Below are positions 34,960 through 46,340 of a stretch of 64,000 bases of DNA, one piece after another. This DNA is from Nicotiana tabacum (lineage: Eukaryota > Streptophyta > Magnoliopsida > Solanales > Solanaceae), in contig NC_134093.1 in NCBI RefSeq assembly GCF_000715075.1, positions 95,960,826 to 96,024,825 of the forward strand, in the 5' to 3' direction. Under the pieces are notes generated by a model. The model searched no databases. It saw nothing but the letters and a program-made list of their open reading frames with translations, and was not told the origin of the DNA. Within the stretch, counting starts at the first letter, position 1; every line of letters starts with the position of its first letter. The translations under genes and the position numbers were made by a program.

Positions 34960-37387
34960 ATTAAAGACCACCCTTTCTTCCCCCACTCTGAGCATGCGCT
35001 GCCTTACTTGAATGTCCAGAATCGCTGTGCCAGTAGCCAAGAAGGGTCTCCCTAGAATTAGAGGGACTTCCTATTCTCTTCCATGTTCACCACGATAAAG
35101 TCCACAGGGAACACAAATTTGTCCACTCTAATTAGCACATCTTCTACTAGTCCTTCAGTTATGATTGTGGTCTAATCCGCTAGCTGCAAGGACACGGGTA
35201 TAGATCTGATTTCTCCAATTTCTCCATCCAATTTCCTGAAAATAGACAAAGGCATACGATTAATAGAAGCACCCGAATCACACAAAGATTTTTCAAACTT
35301 AGTGCTTCTTAAAGATCAAGGTATAGTAAAACTCCCTGGATCTCTACACTTTTAAGGGAGCTTATTTTGCAAAATGGCACTACAATATTCTGTGAGCCTG
35401 ACAATCGATGTGTCCTTTACTTTCCTCTTGTTGGACAGTATCTCCTTTAAGAACTTGGCATATGCTAGCATTTGTGAAAGCACCTCTGTGAAAGGTACAT
35501 TAACATGCACCTGCTTGAGAACCTCTAGAAAATGCCCAAATTGTTTGTCTAGGCTCTCTCTTCTTTGCTTCCAAGGGAAAGGTAGAGAAGGAACATATTT
35601 ACTCTCTTCGATATCATCATTACTTCTTTGTTTGTCTTTCTTATTCCTTGTAGGAACTTCATATTTGTTCTTCTTTTTCTTATTCTTCTTCTTCAGATCA
35701 TCCTCTTGCTCTGCCCTCACTTCACTCTTATGCTCATCACTTTTCTGCTCTCCTTCATTCTTAACTTGATATCCCGTCAACTAATTATTCTCTACTACCA
35801 ACAAATCTTGTGATATATTGCCATTCCTCAAAGACACTGCATTCACTGTTTCCTTTGGATTCCTTTTGGTATCCGCGTAGAGGGTTCCTGGGGACCTCTC
35901 GGATAACAGACTAGCAATCTGCCCCACTTGCCTCTCTATGTTTCGAATAGCTACACTATGAGTTTCAAATCTCTCACCTTGTCTTAATAATGAAGGCCTT
36001 TATTAGATCTTCCAAGCTAGCCTGATTAGAATATGGAGGCTGATATTGCTACCTCTGCTGATTCTGAAATCCTGGAGCTCCTTGTCCATAGGGTCTCGGA
36101 TTATTCTGCTGCCATGAGTTGAGATTACCATTTGTTGAACTCCAAGAAAAGCCTAGGTGCCTCTGCCTCATAGAGTTATAATTATTACCACTCTGGTAGT
36201 TGACTCTGTCAAAGCTTCCCATATCATTTACCACTTCATCTGCAGCTGAGGCCTGACACTCATGCGTTGGATGACCTATTCCACAAAAGTCATAAATTGA
36301 TGATGGTTGGCTCTGGACCTTGGCTACAATCAACTTTCTTATCTCTCTGACCATGGCATCTAGATATGCTTGCACTGATGTGTTAGAATCCACTTGATGA
36401 ACCCAGATGATTTTCTTCTATCATTACTCTTAGCAGGCCATTGATTAGCATCTTCAGAGAGCTCATCAAGAATTGCAATAATCTCTTCAGGAGTCTTCTT
36501 CATTAAAGGACGTCCAACTGCAGTGCTCAGAGTTCGTCGTGAGGAAGATGTCAGTCCATCCCAAAAGTCCTGAAGTTGCATCCACAATTCAATCCCATTA
36601 TACTGACACTTTCTCACTCTCTTTAAATATTTCCCAAGCCTTGAAAACTATTTCAGTGTCCTTATGGCAGAAGTTGTGAATTTCCCTTCTAAATTTAACT
36701 ATTTTTGCAACTGAGAAGTCTTTGTCAAGGAAAATTTTAGTCATATCTTCCCATGTCCTGATCGACCCCGCTGGTAAGCTATAATGCTAGTTCTTCGCGT
36801 CATCCTTTAGTGAAAAGGGGAATGCCCTTAAGTAGACTGCATCTTTTGACACTTCGTTGTAGTGGAAGGTGTTCATGATTTTCTTAAAATCCATCAAGTG
36901 AGTGTTAGGATCTTCATTCACCTTCCCTTTGAAGACACATTTGTTCTAGATAGTTTGAAGCAAACCTTGCTTCAACTCAAAATTATTCGCTGCTACGGGT
37001 GGAAGTCTGACACTGGACAGTCCCTGATTGTAGATTGGTCTGGCATAATCAACCAATGCTCTACCGGGCCTGGGTACCATATTTTCGAAATGGTCTTCAA
37101 CCAAGAGTCGATTTAGATTGAATCTTCGACCCCCATCATCTTTGATAGTCTCATTATCAAATCTACGGGCTATCTCAGCTACTATTCGTGCAACTTCTTC
37201 TCTATGTTGTGATGCCTCTCTTATAGCTAAATCTACCCCGTCGTCACCATTATTAGCCATGTGTGCTTGGGTTGAAGATTGCCCCAATAACTTTTCGGTG
37301 AGTTATTTCTCTTTCCTCAACTGTCGCAAACTCTTTTCCACCTCTGGATTGTATGGAATCAACTTTTTTTGAAGAAGATCGAGTCAT
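34960..37387 (-). pseudogene. E_B gag-protease (broken)
   Basis: Start ATG at 37385-37387 (MTRSSSKKVDSIQSR), then MANNGDDGVDLAIREASQHR, a capsid region at about 36400-36950 and a knuckle YDFCGIGHPTHEC (36240-36300) in which the first Cys is Tyr. Next come a Lys-rich linker (DDLKKKNKKKKNKYE, about 35690) and a protease with SLCDSGASINRMPLSIF (about 35270). The frame changes at least three times and several TAG codons occur. Protease decays into stops near 35080-34960, after which no RT sequence follows. Confidence 0.85.
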
Positions 37388-37501
37388 ACACTAGAGAAAT
37401 CAACATGTTTCCTACACACGGAAGAGAAACCCGTGAAAAATAAAATAAAATAGGTTCCTGAATTAGTACCAAAAGCTATTTTAAACACTATTGATTGCCA
37501 A

Positions 37502-37519
37502 TCCCCGGCAACAACACCA
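37502..37519 (-). other. E_B primer binding site, tRNA-Asp type
   Basis: The minus strand reads TGGTGTTGTTGCCGGGGA, five bases from the LTR start at 37525. Two differences from the Athila-type Asp site. Confidence 0.85.
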
Positions 37520-37524
37520 AAATT

Positions 37525-38906
37525 TGACGAGCACAAAATACAATACGAAATTGATGCTCGCTAGCCAAAGATAGTATAGTTTAATTGGCATCTCCACATG
37601 GATTGGATTTAAATGATGCTCAAGTAATTTATAGCGAACTCTATTCAAGATGATTAACACTTTGGTTGGGATGATTAATAACTAAAATTAACTATAAAAC
37701 TAAAACTATTAACAATTGATCACGGAAAGACAAGAGTTGAGCAACACTGAAATATCAATGGAAGAAATAAGGGTCATGATAGGATATATGCAAGATAGCT
37801 ATTTGGGATCGAACTCTAGTTCAATTCACTCTAAAGTTCAAATGATTCTCACGAATCCACTTGATGATTAGCTCAAATGTGTATTCAAGACTCCTCTCTC
37901 TATTAAATCTTTACTCTACGAGGTAAACTAATATAAGCATTGTGAACATATGCAAGCATGCGTTAATGGATTAGTCTTCAGGAAAACGTCTCTCGAATAT
38001 TATCCTAACTTGATTTAATCAACAATTCAACAAGCTCTTTCGATTACTTAAAAGAATCACTGAATTAAACCAAACAAAATAATACAATGATACTCACCAA
38101 AATATTCATCTTTCGATTAAATAAACTGGTGAATAAAGTTGCAATCAATTCAAAACTCCATAAATGAATTCAAGCAAAGAACTAGAGTTAAAATCCATAA
38201 ATATCAATCAAAACACCATATCCGTCAAACCCTAAGGTAAACTACTCCATATTTATGGAGAAATTCATCACAAATAAAGGTAAAAAATAAGAAAACATGA
38301 ATTCAATCCAAACTCGGGTGTTGAGTTGAGGAAAGAATGATGAATCCTTGTGCTTTGAGTCTCCAATGCTCTTCCAATCTTCTATAGGTCAAAAGTCCTC
38401 TAAAAATGTGTTTCTAGTGTATTTATACCAAGTCGGAACGTGCCCGGATCAAACTATCTCTCTTGAGCCGAAGTGGGAAAACCTGTAAACTCTTTACACT
38501 TCATGCGTCGCACAGTGCTACGCACCCTGCGTCACATTAGTGTAATTTGCTCAGTTGTAAACTCTCTGAACTTAGCTTGTCTGACAAGCTTTTGTACTAA
38601 TGCATCACACTATGCCACGCGCCCTCTGTCACATTAGTGTATTTTTTTGTCAAACCCAAAACTCCAAGTCTCTGAACTTCTCAAACTTCTGACAAACTTT
38701 TGTACTAATGTGATGCTTAAAGCCACACCTTATGTGACACACTAGTACATTTTGCTCCATCCCATCTTCGTAATCCGAAATCAACTCCTATAAAGCATAA
38801 AGCATGTAACAAGTATAAATCACCATCATTTAAGCTCAAACATGCTCAAAGTGCAGTAATTAGAGTGCAAAATATGACTAAAACACGTGTTCCTAGCCTA
38901 CCATCA
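37525..38906 (-). repeat. E_B 5' LTR (1382 bp)
   Basis: Starts TGACGAGCACAAAATACAAT and ends CCTACCATCA. TATA-like TGGTATAAATACAC lies at 38417-38430, and the GC-word array at about 38497-38750. RT sequence of the host resumes a few bases later with the residues FCFLDGY. Confidence 0.9.
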
Positions 38907-38911
38907 GGGAG

Positions 38912-39900
38912 GTCCCACTTTTGCTTCCTGGATGGATACTAAGAGTATAACTAGATCTCTATTGCCCTAGAGGATAGAGAGAAAACGTCGTTCACCTGTC
39001 CATATGGCATATATACTTTTTGGAGAATGTCATTTGGCCTATGCAATGCACCCTCCATATTCCAAAGGTGCATGATGGCCATCTTCACATATATGGTAGA
39101 GGACATAATAGAGGTTTTCATGGATGATTTCTCAGTGGTGGGGAACTCGTTCGATGACTATCTTATGAATCTTAGAAGAGTACTAAAGAGGTGTATGGAG
39201 ACTAATCTGGTACTGAACTAGGAAAAGTATCATTTCATGGTATAGGAAGGTATAGTCTTGGGACACCTAGTGTCAAGTAAGGTCATTGAGGTGGACTGTG
39301 CTAGAGTTGATGTAATAGAGAAGTTGTCACCACCCACTTCTGTCAAGTGTAAATTGCTTATAGGAAGTTTTCTTAGTCACTGCAGCTTCTACAGGAGATT
39401 TATACAAGATTTTTCTAAAATTGCTAACCCTTTGTGTAAATTGCTTGAAAAAGCAGGACATCTTTTGAGGAGTTCAAAAAGAGGTTGGTGACTACACTAA
39501 TCATAGTGGCACATGACTGGGAACAACCTTTTGAGCTGATGTGTGATGCAAACGAGTATGTTGTGGAAGCAGTTCTTGGGCAGCGAAATGATAATCATGC
39601 ATCAAATCTACTATGCAAGTAGAACCTTGAGTGGTGCACATCTAAATTACACAGTGACCGAGAAGGATAAGCTAGCAGTGGCATTCACATTTGACAAATT
39701 CAAGACATACATGATAGTCTCAATGGTAATCATTTATACTAACCATGCTACTCTCAGGTACTTAATTGAGAATAAGGAGTCAAAGTCGCGCCTGATTCGA
39801 TGGGTATTACTCCTGTAATAATTTGATTTGGAAACCCGTGACCGAAATGGAATGGATAACTAAGTGGTTGATCACTTGTCCAGGCTTGAAGGAGCCGAAA
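38912..39900 (+). pseudogene. Athila-like RT 3' part and RNase H
   Basis: After E_B the frame reads FCFLDGY, EKTSFTCPYGIYTFWRMSFG and LCNAPSIFQRCMMAIF. The catalytic block VFMDDFSVVG is at about 39115-39145, then ILGHLVSSKVIEVD-like residues and NPLCKLLEK. RNase H is at 39543-39818 (YYASRTLSGAHLNYTVTEKD, LAVAFTFDKFKTYMI, NHATLRYLIENKESKSRLIR). Stops near 38971, 38982, 39220 and 39490 and frame changes disrupt it. Confidence 0.88.
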
Positions 39901-40093
39901 AAAAGGTTGAGATAGAAGAGATTGCATAGACTTTTCCAGACAAATAACTCTTAGCGACAAGTATCGAGGTGGCACCATGGTATGCGGATATTGCAACTAC
40001 CCGGCGAGCGGTATTGTTCCCTATGACTTGTACTATGTGCAAAGTAAATAGTTCTTTTGTGATTGTCGCATGTATTAATGGGATGAGCCTTAT

Positions 40094-41277
40094 TTGTTTA
40101 GGATTTGTATTGATAACATTATCCGGAGGTGTATCCGTGAGATAGATCAGTCTTCTGTTTTGCAGGCATATCATGCTTCACCATATGTTGGCCATTTTGG
40201 AGGGGTAAGGACAATTACTAAGGTGTTAGAGTTGGGCTTCTACTGGCTGACATTGTTCAAGGATGTACACTACTGGGTAAAGATCTATGATGAATGCCAA
40301 CGGATCGGGAATATCTCCTGTCGACATGAGATGCCAATGAACCTGATTCAGGAGGTGGAAGTATTTGATGTATGGGGAATCGACTTCATAGGGCCTTTTT
40401 TCAGCTCATACGGCAACAAATACATACTTGTAGCAGTTGACTATGTGTCAAAATGGGTGGAAGTTTTAGCACTCCCTACAAATGATGCGAAGGGAGTCAT
40501 TGGTTTTTTGAGAAAGAACACCTTACACCCGATTTGGCACACCAAGGGCAATAATCAGTGATGGAGGCACCCACTTTTGCAACCGAGCCTTCACAAAGTT
40601 ATTGAAAAATATGGTGTTCGCCACAAGGTGGCCACTCCGTATCACCTCCAAACAAGCGGGCAAGTGGAGGTGTCGAACAGAGAAATAAAGAGTGTTTTGA
40701 CAAAGACTGTGAATGCTACGAGAACAGACTGGGCGAGGAAGTTATATGATGCACTATGGGATTATCGCACCGCTTTTAAAACTCCAATTGGCATGTCGCC
40801 ATATAAACTGGTGTTTGGGAAAGCATGTCATTTACCTGTGAGCTGGAGCATAGAGCTTTGTGGGCACTGAGGCAATTGAATCTCGATATGAAAGCTGTAG
40901 GTACAAATAGAGTCACAGAGTTGCACGATCACGATGAGTTACATTACCATGATTTTGAGAGCATAAGATTATACAAAGAGAGAATGAAAATGATCCATGA
41001 CAAGAATATTGTGGAGCACAATTTTAAACTTGGAGATTTGGTACTGTTGTATAATTCACGACTGAAATTGTTTCCGGGCAAGTTGAAGTCAAGATGGTTA
41101 GGACCATTTTGTGTACTAGAGGTACATCCTACGAAAGCAGTGGCAATTGAGTCGAAAGATGGAGTTCAGAAGTTCACGGTTAATGGAAAAAGGTTGAAAC
41201 ATCACCTTGGCATGGATGAGGAAAAAGTTGTGTCGGTGATTTATTTGAAGGAGCCCCAAGTGTTGAGTGAACCTTGA
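40094..41277 (+). pseudogene. Athila-like integrase
   Basis: Zinc-binding part [19 protein letters not shown] and [14 protein letters not shown], catalytic core [20 protein letters not shown] with the first Asp. A frameshift near 40545-40575 precedes the second Asp block (ISDGGTHFC in another frame), and [20 protein letters not shown] carries the Glu. The C-terminal part at 40825-41277 has FKLGDLVLLYNSRLKLFPGK, SRWLGPFCVLEVHP and NGKRLKHHLG. All three catalytic residues can be found, in different frames. The natural stop is at 41275. Confidence 0.9.
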
Positions 41278-41291
41278 GTTTGATTGACTGC

Positions 41292-41405
41292 GCCGTGCCA
41301 CAACGTTAAATCAGGAGCTTTGTGGGAGGCAATCCATTATAATGTTATATTAATCATGTCGCGACGTTAAATCAGGCGCTTTGTGGGAGGCAACCTAATT
41401 CTAGT
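41292..41405 (+). repeat. Two-copy tandem repeat just after integrase
   Basis: ACGTTAAATCAGG, AGCTTTGTGGGAGGCAA and flanking bases occur at about 41302-41333 and again at about 41363-41394, 61 bp apart. The copies differ at few positions (one has AGGAGC, the other AGGCGC). It lies between the IN stop and the env-position ORF. Confidence 0.8.
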
Positions 41406-42060
41406 TTATTTTAGCTTCATTAGACTTTTATTTTTATTTTTTAGGTACTAACAAATCATTGGTTAAGTCTTTGTGTTTGAATAGGTATCCGAGCATGTTG
41501 GAAAGTCAAGAAAACATGGAGAAATCCAAAAAATGGACCCGGCATCACTTGAGTACGCCCCGAAACTCGCCAAGCGAGTCAAGCAACACGCCACAGACCT
41601 AGCGCCGCGCATTATATGGCGTAATGGACCTCGCAGCATACCTCACGCCTCCCAGGTCCTAGCGCACTCCTCCTCGAAACACAGCCCGCGTCGCCTAGTC
41701 TCCACCTTGCTCCCTATCTCACATTGCCTGGGCCATAGCAAGATCCACCTCGCGAAAGACCTCGCAGCGCCAGGTAAGTATTTTTTTTTCTTTTCTTTTC
41801 TTTACTTCTTCTTCTTCTTTCCTTTTCTTTAAAACACCACACACACATACACCCCTTAATTAAAACAACCGCCCATCCCTAAACACAACACACACACACA
41901 CAAAAATGTCCAAACACACACGCTCCTCTCTCTCTCTCAAACCATACTGCCTCCTCCCCTCCACCTCTCACTCACATCAAAACCCCATTAAATCCACTCC
42001 TTCATACACTCATTCACTCACTAGCACCATCAATTAAGCAATCATCCTTCCCAAGCATCT
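41406..42060 (+). other. GC-rich patch, pyrimidine tract and leader-like stretch; no gene confirmed
   Basis: 41540-41790 has recurring CGCC, GCGC and CTCGC words and an open frame (41533-41832) with no recognisable domain. A T/C-rich tract (41776-41832) and (CA)n follow. From about 41850 the sequence is repeated in inverse orientation at 56000-56240. It may be the 5' exon of the env-position ORF. Confidence 0.45.
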
Positions 42061-42063
42061 AAG

Positions 42064-43658
42064 GTATGATTTTTAACTTTTTCTTTTTCAAATTTAGAAT
42101 TGGGTGAAGTGATGAACTCGGACAACTTTTGGGTATGTGCTTCATAGTAAGAATGTGCATGTTTGTCCTAACCCCATAAACCCCGTAGGAATGGTATTGT
42201 TATTTTTTTTATATGAGTGATGTCACTAAATTCCCAAGTTGATTTGGGAGGGTGAGGCAATCCCTCATTAAAGGTGGCAAGTGGGCCGGTCCCGGGCCTA
42301 AACGGGTGAAGTGGGCCGGTCCAAACGGTCTCGGTCCCAAATTAAATAGGCCAAATGGTCTTTTTGTAGGGACCGGCCCGGGACCGGGCCCGAGACCGTT
42401 TGGTCCCAAGCTGAACAGTCCCGGCCCGCCGGCTAAATGGGCTAAGTGGGCCCAACGGAATTTTTTAAAAAATTAAAAGAAATTAGAGACAAAAGGATGT
42501 TAAGATTATATATAGTTCTATAAGATGTTGTGCTATATTAATATTTAAGTTGTAGCAACAAGATATGTATACATATGTTATATTAACATATACATATTAA
42601 TGCTAAATTATATCATGTTTGCTGGTTGGTGGACAAAAGGCATTTATCTAATAATTAACAATAATCTTGAGAATCTTATCGAGCAATCAAGAAAATTCTT
42701 ATGCTTTGCAAATTATTTTATAATAATGTTTAGAGCCCTGTAAGACTTTAATTAACACATGCTAAGGATGAGACTTACGAGGTAATTGTTGCAATTGTTC
42801 ACACTTCAGCAAACAATTAGACAACAATTAAGTAAAGTAACCTTTTTTAACTTACCTTTTTCTTATTTTTACTATTTTTTAACATCTTATTCTTTTTAGA
42901 AAATCTCACTTCTTTGGATGCTTTTAAGAAAAGATATGAAATGATTCACTTAAATTTAGTTAGCCTGCAACCATTTCCAAGTTTAGTACTCCTATTTAAA
43001 TTACCTTATGTTATTGTATTTAAGAAGAGTTTGAATTCGAAAACTGCCGTTACATGAAATATTTACACAGTCAGAAAGTTAAAAGATAATTAAAGATAAT
43101 ACTTAAGTTGTAGCAATAACAACATATTTATACATATTAATGCTATATTAACATATGCTATATTAATATGTTGTTGTTACTAAAACTTAAATACTAATAT
43201 ATATAGTACTACATCTTATAGAATAATTATTTTTTTAAAAATTCCGGGCCTGGACCGGCCCACTTGCCTGCGTTATCCCTCATCCACACAAGCACTTCCA
43301 TGACACTAGTGCACGCCAATTGTTTGTCAAAATGCCTCAAAGGCATTCCTTCTCCCCATTGGAGTCCGAGTCTCTGGGGTTGTTATACTAGTGCTATATC
43401 TTCATGCACCCCTTAAGATCTTAAGTGTGGGCCAGCTCAGTAGAGCTGAGATAGGTAGCTATATGCATCGAAATTGTAGTAAGCATCTATGAGACATTGG
43501 TTGAATGGGAGAGACAAGCATGCTAAAATAGAGAGATGAAGTCTGAGTAACCTCAAGTTTGTTGAACATCATGTGCTTAACTCTTAAGTTGGGGTCGTAA
43601 GACCACGTTTTGAAATGATTCAATGCCCTCTAAGGTTGACTAATGTCCACTTGTGCAG
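42064..43658 (+). other. Possible intron before the env-position ORF (contains a MITE)
   Basis: AAG|GTATGA at 42061-42069 fits a plant donor and CACTTGTGCAG at 43648-43658 fits an acceptor, nine bases before the ORF ATG. The inverted copy keeps both: GTATG at about 56015 and TGTGTAG at about 55440 on the minus strand. Athila elements are known to splice to reach the env-like ORF; applying that here is inference. Confidence 0.45.
42269..43275. mobile_element. hAT-like MITE (1007 bp) with 8-bp TSD
   Basis: The ends TAAAGGTGGCAAG and CTTGCCTGCGTTA form an inverted repeat that continues with GTGGGCCGGTCC. Octamer TCCCTCAT flanks it at 42261-42268 and 43276-43283. The inner ends (42490-42610 and 43085-43235) are also largely inverted copies of each other, with AT-rich foldback sequence. 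No transposase ORF. The inverted host copy near 55813 has the same flanks with only one TCCCTCAT and no insert. Confidence 0.93.
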
Positions 43659-43666
43659 GTACAAAT

Positions 43667-44976
43667 ATGGTACGTCTGAAGCCCAATGCACCACTGACTG
43701 ATAAAGGGAAGGGCAAGGCCACTGCTCCTACCAAAGTCAAGGCTTCCTCCACACCTCCATCAAAAAAGAGGAAAGGAGGGGAGGCCACTTCGAGTCATGT
43801 TGAGGGGTTGCAAGCAGTTGCAGCTATGGCAGCGTCATGCCTATAGCCTGAGGGATAACGAGAATATGGAATTAAAAGAATACTCTCGTCCACCAAGGAA
43901 TGGTAGAAGATTTGTCAGCCGAAACATATACACCCTGATTCGGTTGTTCATGAGCGCCCTCTAAAATCTATGTATCAAGCAATTTAGAAGGGTATTCATG
44001 ATCTTGGATTGATCTACGTGTTTGGAAATATTAGAGATATCAATGTGAACCTTGTCCGTGAGTTCTATGCCAGATATGATCTGGATCATCCAGAGCAGTA
44101 TGTACCTATTCGAGACTGATTGATTGATTTTTCTACATCAGCTATATGCAACAACTTGAGAGCTCTGGATTTTCTCCATGATCCCCTGGTAACTTCATTA
44201 CCCGCCCAACATATCCGGCGCTGAGACAGACTCTCCGTGGTGTCAATTCTGTGGCAGCCTGGATCCATGACAAAAAGACCTAACGTCATAGGAAATTTCA
44301 AAAGAAGAAAATGAAGCCAAAAGCTCAGGTGTGGTAGAAATTGATCAACACACGGCTACTACCATGCAACCATGAGATGATGATCAGTAGTGGAAGGGTT
44401 TGTCTTCTTTACTTCTTAATGACTGGCCAAAAGGTGAATGTGGGCCAGTTGATACGCTACCAAATAGTGCAGGTAAGAACAAGAAAGAGAGTTGATAGGT
44501 TATTCTTCGGCAATGTGCTGACATAGTACCTGAGAAAAGAGGAGGTAGATGAGGAGTGAGATTTTGATGTAGTCATTCCAGCACCCCTCCGACAAACGGA
44601 CATCACCAGCAATCGGGTGAAGGAGGAGAGTGATATGTCTTCACTGACAGGTGTCGCGCTCAAAGCTTGAGATGACAGCTTTGTGGCCCATTTATATGAT
44701 ATGATGGACTTGCAACTTCGGATTGGAGAGAGGCCAACCACCACGGAGGAGAGGGCCAACCTGGATGAGCGCTTTCAGCTCAATACTCATGCCCCGCATC
44801 TGGTTGGGCTTGGTGAGGGCCAGTGACTTCCTGAGGACGAGGATGTCAACAAACCAGAGTGTTCAGTGGCCGAGCCAAAGTAGTCTGAGGAGGAGGCTGA
44901 GGATGATGCTGATGTAGGTGCAGAGGATGAAGAGTGGACAACTTCGGATGGGGCCTTCTATGATGATGATGACTGA
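43667..44976 (+). pseudogene. Env-position ORF, putative plant transposon protein type (plus copy)
   Basis: ATG at 43667 gives MVRLKPNAPLTDKGKGKATA, then a basic PPSKKRKGGEA stretch that could be a nuclear signal. After a frame break the block INVNLVREFYARYDLDHPEQ with VPIRD and IDFSTSAICNN matches the putative plant transposon protein domain often found downstream of pol in Athila-like elements. Later parts match the minus copy (LLPCNHE, TGQKVNVGQLIRY, RTRKRVDRLFF) and an acidic tail ends in DDDD. At least six stops and several frame changes. No transmembrane helix or signal peptide is evident, so env homology is positional only. Confidence 0.65.
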
Positions 44977-46290
44977 TCATGGAGTTTTTCCTACTACCTT
45001 ACTTGTTTTTATTGCTTTATATATGCACTGAGGATACTACATGAATTAATTGTGGGGTTGGGGGATTCTATATTCTATGTGACTTGTAAATACTAGAAAA
45101 ACTAATAGTTTCTTGTTTATTTTTTATTAGCTTCTTCTTTTCTATTTTAGCATAGAATATATATAGAAAAAAAGTTATTTTTTTATAGTATTCCAGCTTT
45201 AGTTTTTAGGATTGTTTTTAGTAGTTTAATTTGAAATGTATATAAGAATAAAAATGATTAGAATTTTCCCAAATATGGATCTCCTAAGCAGTTTTTTAAG
45301 GGATTAAAGTCTAACCAAAAACAGACAAAACAAATTAAAAAATAGAAAAATCCAAAAATATGTCTTTTTATTCTTATAGGTAGTAATAATATCTTATAGT
45401 TTTTTGTACCTCGGTTCTTTTCCATGAGATGTAGTTGAACCGGGTAATAGTTATTTTGTAGAATAAATTAGGATTTAGGGAATAAAAGGATGGAAAATAT
45501 GAGATTGATAAGCGCTTTTTACTTGTTTGATAGTAGCATATTTAGGTTCTAGTATGTATATTACATTCCCTATGGTTTGAAAGTGTTTATGATGCCTTGT
45601 TGAGTAGATATCATATTTATTGACGCCTATGTTTCGTTTTCTTGGCTGTGCCACTTTGTGCTTAATACTTAATATTTTGTGGCTCCGTAAATACTTGTAA
45701 TTATTTGAGAGTCGAAATGGAACCATCCTTAGCGAGTCACGTGTCATGTGTCATGTGTGGTGAGAATTTGTGTAGTTTGTGTCATTGTATTGGAGTCTAA
45801 AACTTGCCCGACATGTGAGTTAAAGCAAAATTTTAGGTTTTGCTCGGTTTGAAAAATAATTTTAGGCTTTTTTTGATCTTTTTGATCTAAATGCTTACCT
45901 CATATAAAAATTATCCCTAGTCAACCCATTTGAGCTTATAGCCTTTTATTTGGCAACCACATTACAACCTTATACCCCTTTGCTCTTAATGTATTTTATT
46001 GATCCTTTTACCTCTTAAACACTTTAATTGTAAAATGAGCGCTAGAAGAAGTAAGGAGGGAACTTGGATGGCTTTTGAGTGGAACCAATGAAAGAAAAAA
46101 AGATGCACTTGTATTGTAAGGAATACACCACTAGCAGGAATAGTAGAAGAGAAAAAAATATTGTTGAAAAGAAAGAAGAAAAAAGAAGAATAATACGTAG
46201 AAAAGGAAAATAAGGATATCTTGTCCTTGGTAGTGGGTATGAATTAAAGTAGTGCTTAAAGAAAAAAAGAGAAAGCTCTTGGGATGATAT
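44977..46290 (+). other. 3' untranslated-like region of the plus copy; left arm of the palindrome
   Basis: AT-rich with oligo-T tracts. It is inversely repeated at 46321-47580. TCGGTTCTTTTCC and GAACCGGG near 45410-45440 are the inverse of the ACCCGGTTCAA block found in E_A, E_B and E_C. No gene is seen. Confidence 0.7.
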
Positions 46291-46340
46291 TATTTGTGAA
46301 ATAGAAGTTGGGATTGAAGAATATCATCCCAAGAGCTTTC
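46271..46340. repeat. Centre of a large inverted duplication
   Basis: GAAAGCTCTTGGGATGATAT (46271-46290) is followed after 30 bp by its exact complement ATATCATCCCAAGAGCTTTC (46321-46340). Pairing continues outward with divergence to about 41840 on the left and, leaving out E_C, to about 56240 on the right. The arms are about 3.4 kb each without the inserts. Confidence 0.93.

Larger units (their letters stand above)
31923..38906 (-). mobile_element. E_B: minus-strand gag-protease LTR element in Athila-like RT
   Basis: LTRs at 31923-33180 (truncated) and 37525-38906, tRNA-Asp-type primer site at 37502-37519, gag and protease between about 37387 and 34960, then a 1.6-kb noncoding 3' domain and LTR. 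RT and integrase are absent. The left LTR lacks its first ~120 bp together with adjoining host RT sequence, so one deletion crossed the left border. Only the right target copy (GGGAG, 38907-38911) may survive. Confidence 0.9.
28690..41277 (+). mobile_element. Athila-like plus-strand element, gag to integrase, interrupted by E_B
   Basis: The coding order gag, PR, RT, RNase H, IN is on the plus strand and resembles the Athila/Tat lineage of Ty3/gypsy. The 5' LTR and PBS are not visible; at about 28690 the sequence joins a 3' internal region of another element, so the 5' end is lost. E_B sits inside RT with a deletion at its left edge. The env-position ORF follows at 43667. Multiple frameshifts and stops show decay. 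Confidence 0.85.

Noticed and set aside
35374..35769. 131-codon plus-strand frame rich in Ser/Phe/Leu
   Set aside because: Antisense shadow of the Lys-rich E_B gag linker.
41533..41832. Possible 99-codon gene after integrase
   Set aside because: GC-word composition, a poly-Phe tail from the pyrimidine tract, and no counterpart with the same frame in the window.
43667..44976. True viral-type envelope protein
   Set aside because: No signal peptide or transmembrane helix is visible and the recognisable block is a putative plant transposon protein type domain; only the position is env-like.
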